NCBI GenBank assembly: GCA_018389105.1
Contig: JACATO010002730.1
Location: 912,501-976,500 of the forward strand
Length of the DNA: 64,000 bases
Source: Nautilus pompilius
Taxonomy: Eukaryota > Mollusca > Cephalopoda > Nautilida > Nautilidae
Reading direction: 5' to 3'
In this document: piece after piece, positions 1 through 10,940 of the stretch
Layout of the letters: the number at the start of each line of letters is the position of its first letter
How positions within the stretch are numbered: position 1 is the stretch's first letter
Program-made: the position numbers and the translations under genes
Notes under the pieces: generated by a model
Told to the model about the DNA's origin: nothing
What the model saw: the letters and a program-made list of their open reading frames with translations, nothing else
Database searches by the model: none

Positions 1-96
1 ATCTCTGGTGTTATTATACGTTTTTGAGCTTTCACAATAAATTGTTCACAGATATATACAAAACACACCAGGAGGATTTCTACACTGTCTTGACAT
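1..96 (-). pseudogene. Start of transposase-like gene of copy C (partial)
   Basis: The ATG at 96-94 opens MSRQCRNPP on the minus strand, the same start as copy B at 60884. The reading then needs a one-base shift to continue into the YICEQF-IVKAQKR frame, exactly as in copy B. The in-frame ATG used by the longest open frame of copy B (60912) is GTG here, which argues that the upstream ATG is the original start. Only about 30 codons lie inside the window. The product is the N-terminal Cys/His segment of the unclassified transposase-like protein described for copy B. Whether the missing part is intact cannot be seen. Confidence 0.6.
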
Positions 97-507
97 TGTT
101 AACACTGTAAAACAAGTAAGGAAATAGATACAAACGGTTATACTTATATTGAATTTGAGATGATGAAATATTTCATCAGACCAATTATGACTGAACAATT
201 TGAGATGTTGAAATACCTATTTCATCAGACAAAACTTGATTGGTTAATTTAAGATGATGAAATATTGCATCTGAACTATGCAGCAATGAATAATGTAGTT
301 TATTTTAAAGGTATATTTCCATTATGTAAATGAAATACATGCATACACGTCATTAATTGGAATTTCTATATAATAGATGAGTTAAAACCAAAAAAACTTT
401 CTTATCTTGAAAACTGTACGTGATGTCAAAAAACTAATTGTATATTTGAAATCAGCATTAAAAACTACACCAAGTATACCTTGATATATGCTTGATGAAA
501 AATAATT

Positions 508-518
508 GTTGACCAGTG
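508..518 (-). repeat. Terminal motif of copy C
   Basis: The outermost bases of copy C read CACTGGTCAAC inward, identical to the left ends of copies A and B. The outer flank is ATAA, which is also seen, read inward, outside the right ends of A and B. Confidence 0.8.
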
Positions 519-1422
519 TTATCAAAGTACGAAATAGATATTAAATTAAATATTTTCAGATTAATACCTCATCTTTATGTCTTTTATGTTTTAACTGTAA
601 TGTCTATAACAATTACTGGATATGTTTAATGTATGGCTTGAATGTGTCGTGTAATAATCTCAGATTATTGTGGAAATGCAAAAATCAGATGTTTAATTTT
701 AATCATGAAATCGAATACCTTAGCATATCCACTTCTAATATTTTTTGGCGCCTTCACAGGAATTAATTAATACCCGGTGGCTTAATTAAAATAAACAACA
801 AAAGTAATAGAATTGTTAAAAAATATATTTATTGATTTGTTTTAAATTATATCGGACATAATCTGATTTAAAATAATCGAAAGCTGCAGTCTTTTTTATG
901 GCTGTATTTTATTACTGAATCTGTAACACTTACAGCACTCGATTCTGTTTCGCTTTTACATCTCAGAAGTAAAGATCTAATTTTAACTTCCTTCGTCCCT
1001 GGCGATTATAGTTCTCAGCACGGCTTAGATTTGTGTCTGTTTCTTAAAGACCTGCTTACTTTCTTCTCTTCAGCCCAACCATCTATTTTTTATTTTTGTT
1101 GATTTTAAAAATATATATATATTTAAGCTGCTGAAAGGGAAATTTTGTGGCGTGCAACATGTTTTAGCTTGTGTAACTTGTTTTCTCTCCGCACACCGCC
1201 ATTTTATAGCTGTGTATAGAAAGTAGACTTTATGCTCTAAGAAGAACAGCTTTGGACCGCTGTAGTTTTAAATTTCAATAAATGATATCCATTAGTCGTT
1301 TCTATTTTTTTTCTTTTTCAAATGTACAGTTGACTTGAGGTGTGACTTGTTGTTGGCTTTGTTTTAATGTATTTTTGACCAGCATTTTACCTATTAGCAT
1401 CAGTGCTCTTATTCTTTCTCAG
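519..1422. other. AT-rich stretch without recognisable genes
   Basis: Between the end of copy C and the first candidate exon I see no coding segment or known repeat. A short, less AT-rich patch around 1140-1260 lies upstream of the candidate exon but has no motif I can name. Confidence 0.5.
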
Positions 1423-1587
1423 GGCTCAACATTCTACTTCCCGAAAGTAACTCATCAAATAATTTTTCGTTCTACTGGGTACTTTGTTAGGTCAGAAAAC
1501 AGAACTTTTTGGGCCACTAAATTCGGTATTATGCAACGGATCTTCCTTCTCATCTTGGCCCTCCTACTTACCCTATGGAGTTTTCAG
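1423..1587 (+). CDS. Candidate host exon encoding a hydrophobic segment
   Basis: A pyrimidine tract ending in TTTCTCAG (AG at 1421-1422) precedes this segment, and TTTTCAG/GTGAAT follows it (donor GT at 1588-1589). The segment is exactly 55 codons, open throughout in phase 0. It contains an N-glycosylation sequon (NRT) and ends with a strongly hydrophobic run starting MQRIFLLILALLLTL. The ATG at 1531 would make that run a signal peptide or signal anchor split from the mature protein by an intron. Alternatively the whole segment is an internal coding exon carrying a membrane span. I do not recognise the family and see no partner exon nearby. Splice signals of this quality also occur by chance in AT-rich DNA, so this remains a candidate only. 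Confidence 0.3.
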
Positions 1588-1589
1588 GT

Positions 1590-2396
1590 GAATTATATCA
1601 TTTAAAATAAAATAAAATGATTAGTTTTTTTTTTAAAAAAAGACCATTAACATTTATCAAACGCTAAATTTATACCGATGGTGCAATATTGGGCAAAATT
1701 TCACTCTTACCCTGTTCTTTGTGATGTTTTATGATAATACCAAAACACGCATTTTTAAAGATGTCTTTACTTGATACGATATTTACATTTATTGTTTTTC
1801 AGATCTAATACTAAGAATATTCTAATGTAAAACTCACCGAAACATTACACTCCATTTAAACTTCCTTACTATATATATTTAGCAACGCAAAGTTAAAGTT
1901 AATTTTTTAATGAATGATAGGTAAGTGAATCATACCCATACCGAAAAATACTTTGATAACAATCTTGCCATAAATAAAATGACTATTGACAAATCGCAAT
2001 ACAAATGTTATATTTATGTAATACAAGTAATCGTAATCCTGCTTACACCAGTCTGAGAGTATCTTTTATAGTTTAGTGACTGTCTTCATTCTTTTCTGTA
2101 CTGCGTGAACTGACAAAGACTCCATGATTAAATAATTTATACTCAATGGTAATATTAATACAAAAGTGACATTAATCGAAGACTATAAAATAAAGGAAAG
2201 CAAATTTCACCAGTATTGTTTGCTGGCCAGAAGGTTGTCCGCTAAGAAACGTTGCTAATCCTGCGCCACGCACGACTGGAAACTTTCGACTTCGGTAGAT
2301 AAAAATTGTCACTATAAGAGCAAAAAAAATACGAGTATTATCATGTATAATCTTTGAGTTGGGGGTCAACAGTTTTAGGTAACTAAAAATGCATAT

Positions 2397-2397
<1 letters not shown>
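1590..2397. other. AT-rich non-coding stretch
   Basis: I see no gene, no recognisable transposon and no tRNA-like sequence here. Confidence 0.5.

Positions 2398-2490
<93 letters not shown>
2398..2490. repeat. (TAA)n microsatellite
   Basis: About 31 perfect tandem TAA units without interruption. On the minus strand it reads as a run of ATT/TAT/TTA codons and creates a spurious open frame rich in tyrosine. The lack of interruptions suggests it is young and probably variable in length. Confidence 0.98.
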
Positions 2491-3410
2491 GTGAACAATT
2501 TCACTGCATCAGTACATCAATTTGTTTAAAGTCTGTTTATTGCAAACAGAAAAAAACTTCACTTTCACGAAGAGAGGTGAATAGAGAGAGATGTAGGAAC
2601 TACAAATGCTCTCTACAAACTCCATTATTCAAATAATTTCATACAGATTTGAAGGCTACGTACTCTAGAAGACATGATGCACTCATCTCTAATTTCTTAC
2701 GTTGATGTTATTCAGGAAGAACGATAACACACAAATAAGAGGGACATTCATGCGAACTACTTTTTCTGTTTTTTTTTCTGAATGAGGGTTTTATTTTCTT
2801 TGGATTTTCAATGTTAATATATTTAGTTTGAGTACTCGTATTGACACTGACAAATTCACCTGAAGCATACGTTTCAGAACTGACAATAGCTTTCTCTAAA
2901 TGCAATTAACTAACTGCGATTCTTCTCGCAACTAGATAACCAACAAAGCCTGCAATCTTCGTACAACATCTTTCCATTAATGCAACATTATTTAAACGCT
3001 TCAACACGAGAAAGGGCAATTCCTTTCATTTTTTATTTCAATTTGCAAAGTAAATCATTGTACTGGGGCCCTAACGCAAGCCCTTCATTTAGTCAGTTAA
3101 TCAATATCGTTGTCCTACAGGATTTTACATCGACCATCTCTGGCCTAAGTACACAATGAGCACTTATCATTGGTTAATTCTCCCATTGAAATAAAATCTC
3201 AACCTTCACAAACAGTTCTCCAAGTGCCAGACCTATCTCAGCCTCATCATAAGGTTTCTAGATGCTGTTTGCCTTTTATCTGCTTCAAATCCAAATCCAA
3301 ATCCAATATGTTGAATGAGTATATGAACTGGCAGTCGGATTGCAATTTGATAGATGAAATTTCCTTGAGCGATTACATTCAATTGATTTTGAAGTTATAG
3401 ACTATTGTAT
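2491..3410. other. Non-coding stretch between microsatellites
   Basis: Only short open frames occur (for example 2708-2905 minus and 3170-3400 plus). They have no recognisable domain and biased composition, and I treat them as chance. Confidence 0.5.
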
Positions 3411-3426
3411 GCTCCTCTCTCTCTCT

Positions 3427-3474
<48 letters not shown>
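3411..3474. repeat. Compound (TC)n(AC)n microsatellite
   Basis: An imperfect CT-rich tract passes directly into about eleven AC/CA units. It lies some 200 bases upstream of copy A. Confidence 0.95.
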
Positions 3475-3676
3475 GCCTTGGAAATAAGTTAAATAAAATG
3501 AACTGAATCAAAAATAGTTATTACATTTCCATGTTAAGGCTGTACAAAAATGTATGCATTATCTTAATATAAAGTTACTCTTTATGTTGCCAAAGTAATT
3601 TCGCTATTTTCCATTTCTGATATTTCCAATCATTATTAAATTTGCTGTTCCTAAATTTGTTTAATTATTTCAATTA

Positions 3677-3791
3677 CACTGGTCAACAAATTTTTATTTT
3701 TTTTCTTTGGCAGACCATCTAGGAGTGTTTTCTGGGGTTTTGAAGGTCGCTGATTACGAAATAACATTGGTTTTGTCTGATTGGCTCTAGT
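3677..3791 (+). repeat. Left terminal inverted repeat of copy A
   Basis: Starts CACTGGTCAACA. It matches the inverted right end (about 5312-5426) with indels. The subterminal motif GCTGATTACGAAA begins at 3749, 72 bases from the end. Confidence 0.8.
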
Positions 3792-3892
3792 TTAGAAGAT
3801 ATTGATAGCCTCAAATAAGCCTAAACTGCTAAAATTCTCCCTGAAATACTTCAATATAGAAGCAGTAAATAATAATTTTCTGATATTATTGA

Positions 3893-4956
3893 ATCATTAT
3901 AACATACTATAGGACAAGGGAAGGCAGCTTGCTTCGTTTCTTTTCTAAAGAAGATGACCTGATCTTTTGTAATGACGTTTCTGCACTTCTTAACTGCATG
4001 GGGATCTCGTCATATGACCCAGCAGATTGGCGTCTCTTTATAGATAGCTCGAAAGCAAGTCTAAAAGTTGTACTTTTGCATAATGGCAATAAGTTTGCTC
4101 CTGTACCACTTGGCCATTCTACCAAGATGAAAGAAGAGTATGATGGTATCCAATTTGTTCTTGAAAAGCTAAATTACAACACTCATAAATGGCTGATTTG
4201 TGTGGACTTGAAAATGGTGAATTTTCTGCTTGGTCAGCAAAGTGGGTACACAAAGTATCCCTGCTTTCTTTGTTTGTGGGATAGCAGAGCAAGAATCCAG
4301 CACTGGAGAAGGGAGAACTGGCCAGAACGAGAAAGTCTCGAAGTCGGCACAGCCAACGTCATCAATGAGCCTTTGGTACCCAGGGATAGAATCATCTTCC
4401 CTCCATTGCACATAAAACTAGGGCTCATGAAGCAGTTTGTTAAGGCGTTGAACAAAGATGGGGATTGCTTCAAGTACATATGCAGGCAATTTCCAGGTCT
4501 TTCCATCGAAAAAGCTAAAGGTGGCATCTTCGATGGACCTCAGATTCGAACGCTCATGAGGGATTCTGACTTCACTAATCATATGAACATGGTTGAGTTA
4601 AATGCTTGGGTGTCCTTCACAGATGTAGTGACAAACTTTTGGGAAATCACAAAGCTGACAATTACAAGCAATTGGTCCGTAAGATGCTTACTGCATACGA
4701 AAAACTAGGGGCAAATGTGAGCATCAAAGTTCATTTCTTGTTTAGCCACCTCGACAGATTTCCTGGTAATCTTGGTGATTACAGTGAGGAGCAAGGAGAG
4801 AGATTCCATCAAGACATCAAAACAATGGAAGAGAGGTATCAAGGCAAATGGGATGAGCACATGATGGCAGACTACTGCTGGAACCTTTTGAGAGACTGCC
4901 CGAAAGTTGCTCACAAGCGAAAATCGTATAAACGTCAATTTCACTTTTGTGAATAA
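3893..4956 (+). pseudogene. Transposase-like protein of copy A, 5'-truncated and frameshifted
   Basis: Homology to the copy B protein starts at ITYYR (3899) and runs to the stop at 4954-4956. Shared landmarks in order are: LIFCNDVSALLNC, DWRLFIDSSK, SLK-VVLLHNGN, WLICVDLK, QSGYTKYPCFLCLWDSR, HIKLGLMKQFVKAL, FDGPQIR, SIKVHFLFSHLD, and EQGERFHQDI followed by MEERYQGKW, then MMADYCW. A single one-base loss near 4637 moves the reading from the 3929-4708 frame into the 4606-4956 frame; the protein homology is continuous across it. About 180 N-terminal residues present in copy B, including the Cys/His region, are absent. An upstream stop at 3890 closes the frame. The Asp of FIDSS, the Asp of CVDLK and the Glu of QGERF could be a DDE triad (inference). 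The broken gene cannot make a full product, though the catalytic-core motifs are well kept. Confidence 0.85.
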
Positions 4957-4957
4957 A
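4952..4957 (+). terminator. AATAAA polyadenylation signal of copy A
   Basis: AATAAA overlaps the TAA stop codon of the copy A gene and is followed by a GT-rich stretch, as is usual for 3' end formation in animals. Confidence 0.5.
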
Positions 4958-5311
4958 ATATTGTTTGTGTGTTCATTGTAACTAAGAATCTAGTGTATAA
5001 TAATGCTTTGCATTAATTTATGATATATAACTGATTATGTAAATGTTTTTTTTCCCTTGGAGAATTAAAATTCAGCAAATTTTTAGCAAATTTTTTGTAT
5101 ATTCTCGAAATATATGAAAAGTGTTCATTTATTAATAAATGAAATGATGTTATATCTAACTTAACTTGTTAGATTGAGATTTTACACTGTCTTTGTGGTT
5201 TTGGATTATCATAAAAATCAATATCTGACATTTTTGCACTATTTAGCCGTTTTTTGTACGTTTAGTTATGGTCGCGAATGGGTGATTTCAGACGAACGAC
5301 CCCCCTGTGAT

Positions 5312-5426
5312 ATCTCCAAAACTAGAGCCAACTTGAAAAAACAAATGTCAGATTCGGATTCAGCGCCCTTGAAAACCCCAGAAACCAGTCTCACTTTTCC
5401 TGCCAAAAATATTGTGTTGACCAGTG
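5312..5426 (-). repeat. Right terminal inverted repeat of copy A
   Basis: Read inward on the minus strand it starts CACTGGTCAACACAA. The subterminal motif GCTGAATCCGAAT lies at 5364 downward, 62 bases from the end, followed by TTGGCTCTAGTTTTGGAGAT, close to the left repeat. Confidence 0.8.
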
Positions 5427-6489
5427 TTATCGATGTAATAAAACAACCTTACATTTAGTCTTTTCTTTATATATTAAAAAAATAATTGTGTACCAAATTT
5501 TTGTGAGATACAAATGTCTTTAGACATTGCCAACGCAAGTAGCTTCTGTATAGTCTGACTACTATAAACCGCGTCTGGATAAAAGTTATAAAATAAAAGT
5601 AGTCGAAGAGTCCCTGAGAACGCAATCTTTATAACGAAGGAAATTGCATCACGTATATCTGCGCCAGGAAGTAGATTTCGAAATTTGAATTATAAAAATG
5701 CCTTGGAGCAAGAATATTAGATGCCGAGGTTCTCATTTAAGGCCAATGATTAACATGATTGTTTTTAAAATTCAAATATTTCGCAACTGCTAATAACTAC
5801 CATAGGTTAGCCGAGTAACTTGCCACTAGGTGTAACATCAACCTGATCTTTAATGAGAAAATAAGACGACAGTTAAAATGTGTTTGCTCATTAATACTCA
5901 AGTCATTTTTATTGCTCATGCTTTCAAAGTCACTTGTTGCTTAATGATATATCCACAAATAAAATGGGTTATGCACTAATACACAGCAGTTTATCTGGTT
6001 TGGCTGTTGCTTTCACGCTGCCAGAAAAGAATGTACATGAATAATTACCTGCTTCATTAAATATTTTATGGCATAAAATATCATCTGCATTAAATGGGAC
6101 CTAACTTATATCATTTAATATTACATCAGTTATATATTTTTTATTTTTGAAAAGCTATTATCTACGTAATTAAATGGCTTACTTTTATTTTTCTTTTGAA
6201 CAAATAATTATTGATATAGTAAAAAAATTCATAGTAAAATATACAAATAAATAAATGTTCTGAGAAAGAAAAAAATATTTTAGTTTTCACTGTGTGAATA
6301 TGTTTTCATAAGAGTAATAACTGAAACTCAAGATGCTCTCTGTAATATGTTCATTGTTGTTAGCATTAAATTGAATGAAAAAGATCAAAATTATAAGGGT
6401 GTTTAAAATCTTATATTTCTTATATGTTCTCTCTGTTAATTACTACAAACATAAATTAGTCAAAATATTATTCATGTTCAAACGTTGTC
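5427..6489. other. AT-rich non-coding stretch
   Basis: No coding segment or known repeat recognised. Confidence 0.5.
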
Positions 6490-6760
6490 ATGTCCAGCAT
6501 TAGTCTCTACAAGATAAAGAAAGCTCCAATGAGAATCCGTATTACCGTCGCCCAGCACTTCCAATTTCATCAAGAACTTTACTATATCACCTTATTCTAA
6601 ATTTCTTTTAGGAATCCTCAGTACTCAGAGGAAAGTAACACAACCATGACAAACCAAATGAACAGTGATTTGGAATCGAACTAGTGCTCTCGGCCCAGCA
6701 GTCAAATAAGAGATAAGCAGCAGCTGCACATTCGGCTTTATTATTTCTTTACTTCTGGAC
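6490..6760 (-). mobile_element. tRNA-derived SINE-like element (minus)
   Basis: Read on the minus strand, a tRNA-like head near 6760-6670 contains TTCGATTCC, a good Pol III B-box core, about 35 bases after a GGGCCGAGAGC segment. A non-tRNA body follows to about 6490. Such heads drive Pol III transcription of SINEs, which move by LINE machinery supplied in trans. No clear target duplication or tail is visible, so the ends are approximate and the copy looks old. Confidence 0.45.
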
Positions 6761-6764
6761 ACAC

Positions 6765-8145
6765 GGCCTCAGCTGGATCTTTCTCTGTTGATATTGCAAT
6801 GTGTTGCAAAGGGAAATTCCAAGTAAACGGCAATGCTGTTTTAAAGATAACATATTCTGCAAGGAAAAGAGTCCTCAAAAGTAGCGTTTAATATCTTTTC
6901 TAAATTCTCTCAAAAATAGTCAAGGAGTTAATTTTTTAAACTCTAAACGAATTTGATTTTGTTTTATTATTTGTAAACGACAGGAAAGCAATGATGTTAG
7001 TGGCTGCCCGGATTTTCTTTCCAGCACCAAATCAAGCAAATCGTATGAGTTTCTGGGTCTCACCAAAAAACTCGTGCAGTTCCGCAGAATAAGTGATTCT
7101 GCAAAATTTCCTACTAGCTGTGTTTCTTCTTTTTAGATCAGGAAATAAATCGGAGTACTGTACCCGGAAAAAACTTACGCAGCCAGCCGTCGAATAAAAC
7201 CTAAGGAGAACCCATATTCTGAAAATAAGTTAATCGAAGCTATTCGCCACCGATATCCAGCAATGGCCTTTACCGTTAACAGTTTATAAATCTACCACCA
7301 GACTACCGCGCTTATTATTAACATTATTATTATTATTATCAATAATAATCCTTTTTCGTGAATTTTTACGTTTATTAAAAAATAATAAAAAATTTTGCTG
7401 TAAAAAATTATATATTCATTAATGTAAACTGGTATAGAAAATTTTTAATTTTATTAATTTGATCGTTTTGTTCTCAAGTACAGTCTGCATTATGGTTCCA
7501 TATGTAGATTAGAATCGAATACATGAAAATACCTTATTTAGTATACAAAAATGTATTTAATCTTGATCTAACGACATCTTTGCTTTTAAAAGTTGTCTCG
7601 TTATTTTTTGAGGTTCATATAAATAAAAAAATATATAGAATATATAGCATTGGTTACAGAACATTATTGAGTATCATTGCTAACAAGTAAAACATCGCAG
7701 TTTAAATGCAGTCGATCAAAAGGCATCACGTAGAACAAAATGGAAAAGTGTGCATCGTGTTTTTTTCTCTTCCTTCAAAAACAAGACCTCGAATGCAAGA
7801 ATACCAAAGTTATAAAACTCAGGATTGTGTGCTTGCACGACGGAGACTTTTCTATGGAAACATATAGCTTCTAAACATAATTTTTTTAAGCACTGTGCTT
7901 AAGACAGTAAAAAAGATGGAATGAAGAAAGTAGAATAAAGACAAAAAGGTTAAAGTATGGAAGAAAAAACTTAAGAAAATGATAAATGAGAAGCAAATAA
8001 TCATATTATCTGTGAGGAGGAAAAAAATTGGAAATATCATGCGATCATGAGGGATACACGGGTAAGAAGGCAATGCTCAGACTCATTAGATTGTGCCTTA
8101 GTGAATATGCTCCAGACGGTAGAATTTCCTCCCGCAAAAACTTTC
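6765..8145. other. AT-rich non-coding stretch with TTA runs
   Basis: It contains a short (TTA)n tract near 7314-7340 and no recognisable gene. The minus-strand frame at 7852-8073 is low-complexity Phe/Leu-rich sequence and is treated as chance. Confidence 0.5.
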
Positions 8146-8149
8146 TGCG

Positions 8150-8373
8150 AAAAGGAAATCAAGCGAAAAAGTATAAATCAACAACTAAATCCATGTCCTG
8201 GATCTGAGATTATTCTTCTAAGCTGTATATTACATACGAATTCAATTTTTTGTACTAAAATACGCCAGTTTGTGCGTAGGAGGGTCGGCGAAAAGCTTGC
8301 AGCCAGTTTAGCTCAAACTGTGAAACATTGTAGGTGTATCTACTACCGCGGTTGTTTTCGGCCGCTTAAGTAA
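8150..8373 (+). pseudogene. Tc1-like transposase fragment
   Basis: The translation includes RQFVRRRVGEKL followed by QTVKHC and GCF. This matches the Tc1-family block R-x-x-V(Y)-VRRR-x-GE... PTVKHGGGS-VMVWGCF that lies between the first two catalytic aspartates. Upstream, a weak trace of the preceding DESKF block can be followed back to about 8150. Neither the helix-turn-helix DNA-binding part nor the C-terminal DLNPIE block is present, and no TIRs are seen. It is a short, old fragment. Confidence 0.55.
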
Positions 8374-10079
8374 GAACTAACTCAGAAAATCGGTACATAT
8401 ATATATAAGACACTTTCAGATCACAACACTACAACAGGTAGATTATTATATAGCGTGTCTTCTCCAGTAGAGTTAAAGTGATTGATATATTTCCATTGGA
8501 AACAAGAGCAAGCAGAGGTGTCGGTTTTATAATGGATCCTCAAACCTAGACATGATCTAAAATAAACAAACTCTGGAAATATAAAAACCGTGAATGTGTA
8601 AAAAATACAAAAAAAACGCGAACGTAGAATACTTTTTGAAAACATTTTGAAGAAATTTTGCAAGCAATTCGGCGAGAATGTGTTAAACAGCAATGTAATA
8701 TAAAATCAAAGATTTGCATACTGCAAAAGCATAAACGAAATATTGAAAAATAATTCATATTTTGGCAGCTATTTTGTTTATGTATTATTATTATTATTAT
8801 TAAATATATTTATTACGTTTAATTAATTTAATGTAATTATTAACTCTCTACCAATTAGTATTTTTGTATTTTTTCATTTATTACTTATATGTGTATGAAT
8901 GTGTGTATAGAGACAGTGAGTTTCCGTATATAAATACTCCATTATTTAAAAGAAAAACACACTTTTTCATTCTTATGTAACCACAAATGGCACTGAAAAA
9001 TATGAAAGTGATTTACCGGATGCCTAACAGAAACATACTGAAACATTTTTTGGAAATTTTTAGCACAAAATTTTATTAGGAAATTTAGTTTACAGAGATA
9101 GAGAGGGTAGCGTACTCGGGTTCACTTGAGTTTCATATAGTGACTGGGTAGGTTACACCAGAGATGTGTTGCCCTGACACTTTAAGCTTAGACACTTTCT
9201 TCCCTGAAATTACTTCCATCTTTGTGAAAATCAACCACTGGTATAGTCATCTTCTTAGGAGAATATTTATTATCGCGAAAATTTACATATATTTCGTAAA
9301 CCACCAGCTATGACCGTCCAGTTACCCAAATCACTAACCATGCGAGGAAATAAAGACCATCATATTTTTCTGATGACCTGCAGATGGTTAAATGAAAATT
9401 CCTGTGCTGAACAGCACTACTACACCCATACTCAATCAGTGTCTGAGAATTATATAAACCTTGAAATATTGCAAAAATTAGTGTTTCACAAGTTAGGAGG
9501 AAATTGTACGTTTTTATTTTTCAGTCAACGATTTATAATATTTGGGGTGACAATTGCATCTTAATGTTCTGCTCATGTTCCCCCTGTTACACATGCACAT
9601 GTTCTGCCAGATTTGTTTCGTTTGGTTTCCATGCACCTCTTCAGAACACTGTCTCAATTGTTGGCTTTGGTCGCTCAGTTAGTACATAAACGTGCAAAAT
9701 ACCCTTTAACAAACGACAGGAGAGTATAGAGCGTTTTGGTGACTTTTAGCTAGTTTCTCTCAGCGTTCCATTCCCCAAATAAGCGTCCATTTTTAATACC
9801 AATAGATTTCGTATACTTTCTATAAGAATCAGAGCTGTTAGCAGGATTGAATATTTTGTTCCGTGTCTGTTCTACACCTTGTAATTATTGGCTTATTTAT
9901 GAGAATGGAATTTCTGTTTATGTTTCAGAGACTGGTTATTTAACTACATAAATATCTGTATATGTGTGTGCGTATCTCTCTCTATATATATAAAGAAAAA
10001 AGTTTAAAAGGTAAATACCATCTTATAAAATAGTATCTTATTATTAGTAAGAATGAAACGATCTATAGTACATTTATGT
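8374..10079. other. AT-rich non-coding stretch
   Basis: Short (TTA)n runs occur near 8786-8805. The small open frames (8421-8758 minus, 9310-9689 plus) overlap in several frames, lack domains and look like chance. Confidence 0.5.
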
Positions 10080-10940
10080 CTCGATGTCATGCAAGCAATC
10101 GGAAAGTGCTATACCTGCGAATAGCTGTTAAAATATAGGCCATACTATCATTATAGTTTGGTCTATGTATGTTGAATACCATTACACAGGGGAAGGAAAT
10201 ATCACACGAACCCGTATAAAATTTAAGTTAAAGCTAGAAAGGACTACTCTATGTGGCAGGTTCCAGCAAGATTTCATGTTTTCCGAATTTAACGTTTGTT
10301 TAACAAAAGAAAACCAAATGGCAAGGCTGAAATGGACTGCAAAAAGAAAACAGAGGGCCAAATCTGGAAGAATATGCTCTTTACAGTTGTGTCCAAGTTT
10401 GAACTGTTGTGCAAAATCAACGGTAGTTTAATCGAAGGCAGACCTTGTGCTGTATAATAGTCATTGTATAACAGCTACAGTGAAGTATCAGACGGATCAA
10501 TAAACTGTTGGTTGCATGTCAATTAAGGATGGAAATTTTTATAAAATTGGAGGTATTCTGACTGCCGACAGGTAAAGACAGGTTCTCGTCCATTTTGATT
10601 TTTTAACATCTAATTGAGCGGGGATGCATTTTCCAACATCACAATGACTTCAAGTACAAAACCAATATGCTAAAAATCTTTTTGAAACCTGAAAAGGCTA
10701 TTGGAAACTTAAGAAAAAATGCATAGCTTGTACAAAATCCTGATATGACCATCATTGATGCTATGTAGGGTTATATGATTAGTGAAAAAGTCAAACGGCA
10801 AAAAAGCATCTTGAATGATTTGTGGAAACTGTTACAAAATATTTGTAAATCATTTTAGAGTCATGCATCGATAACTTTTATAGGAGTATGAAAAAGATTT
10901 CATGCAATATATAAAGTAAAAATTCACATATCAAATATTA
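10080..10940 (+). mobile_element. Decayed Tc1-like element, copy 1
   Basis: The stretch opens with a segment shared with 39885 onward (GCAAGCAATC followed by AAAGTG). Translation near 10317-10430 gives MARLKWTAKRKQ and then WKNMLFT-like and FELFG-like blocks in other frames, matching the Tc1 region ARLKWA...W-x-x-VLFTDESKFELFG. Later ATFQHDND-like residues (near 10630-10650) correspond to the second catalytic Asp block. It is shorter than copy 2 because part of the N-terminal coding region is missing. The reading frame is broken repeatedly, so this is a plain DNA-transposon relic with no function left. Confidence 0.6.

Larger units (their letters stand above)
1..518 (-). mobile_element. TIR element copy C, 5' part, cut by window edge
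   Basis: Read on the minus strand, this stretch matches the 5' end of copy B (60466 to about 60980) almost base for base. I count roughly 22 differences by hand, so about 96% identity. The match begins exactly at the terminal CACTGGTCAAC (518 down to 508), and the flanks beyond it differ, which marks a true element boundary. The subterminal motif GCTGATTTC lies at 456-448, 62 bases inside the end. The body of the element, including nearly all its gene, runs off the left edge of the window. It lies head-to-head with copy B about 60 kb away, so the two form a long-range inverted repeat. The close identity implies recent movement or duplication compared with the other relics here. Confidence 0.88.
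3677..5426 (+). mobile_element. TIR element copy A (1.75 kb), diverged lineage
   Basis: The left end reads CACTGGTCAACA and the right end, read inward, CACTGGTCAACA. Similarity between the two ends then continues imperfectly for about 115 bases, including TTCTGGGGTTTT, CGCTGA and TTGGCTCTAG. The element is flanked by TTA on each side (3674-3676 and 5427-5429), a possible three-base target duplication. Inside lies a broken transposase-like gene (3893-4956) with an AATAAA signal overlapping its stop codon at 4952-4957. The element is 600 bases shorter than copy B because the 5' third of the gene is missing. Its protein is only about 56% identical to copy B over the best-matching 88 residues, so it is a separate lineage of the same family and not a recent copy. 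Confidence 0.85.

Noticed and set aside
2172-2504. Minus-strand open frame of 110 codons with a long tyrosine run
   Set aside because: The run is the (TAA)n microsatellite read in one frame; the rest has no domain.
4169-4527. Minus-strand and alternate-frame open segments over copy A
   Set aside because: They are shadows of the transposase-like gene read in the wrong frame or strand.
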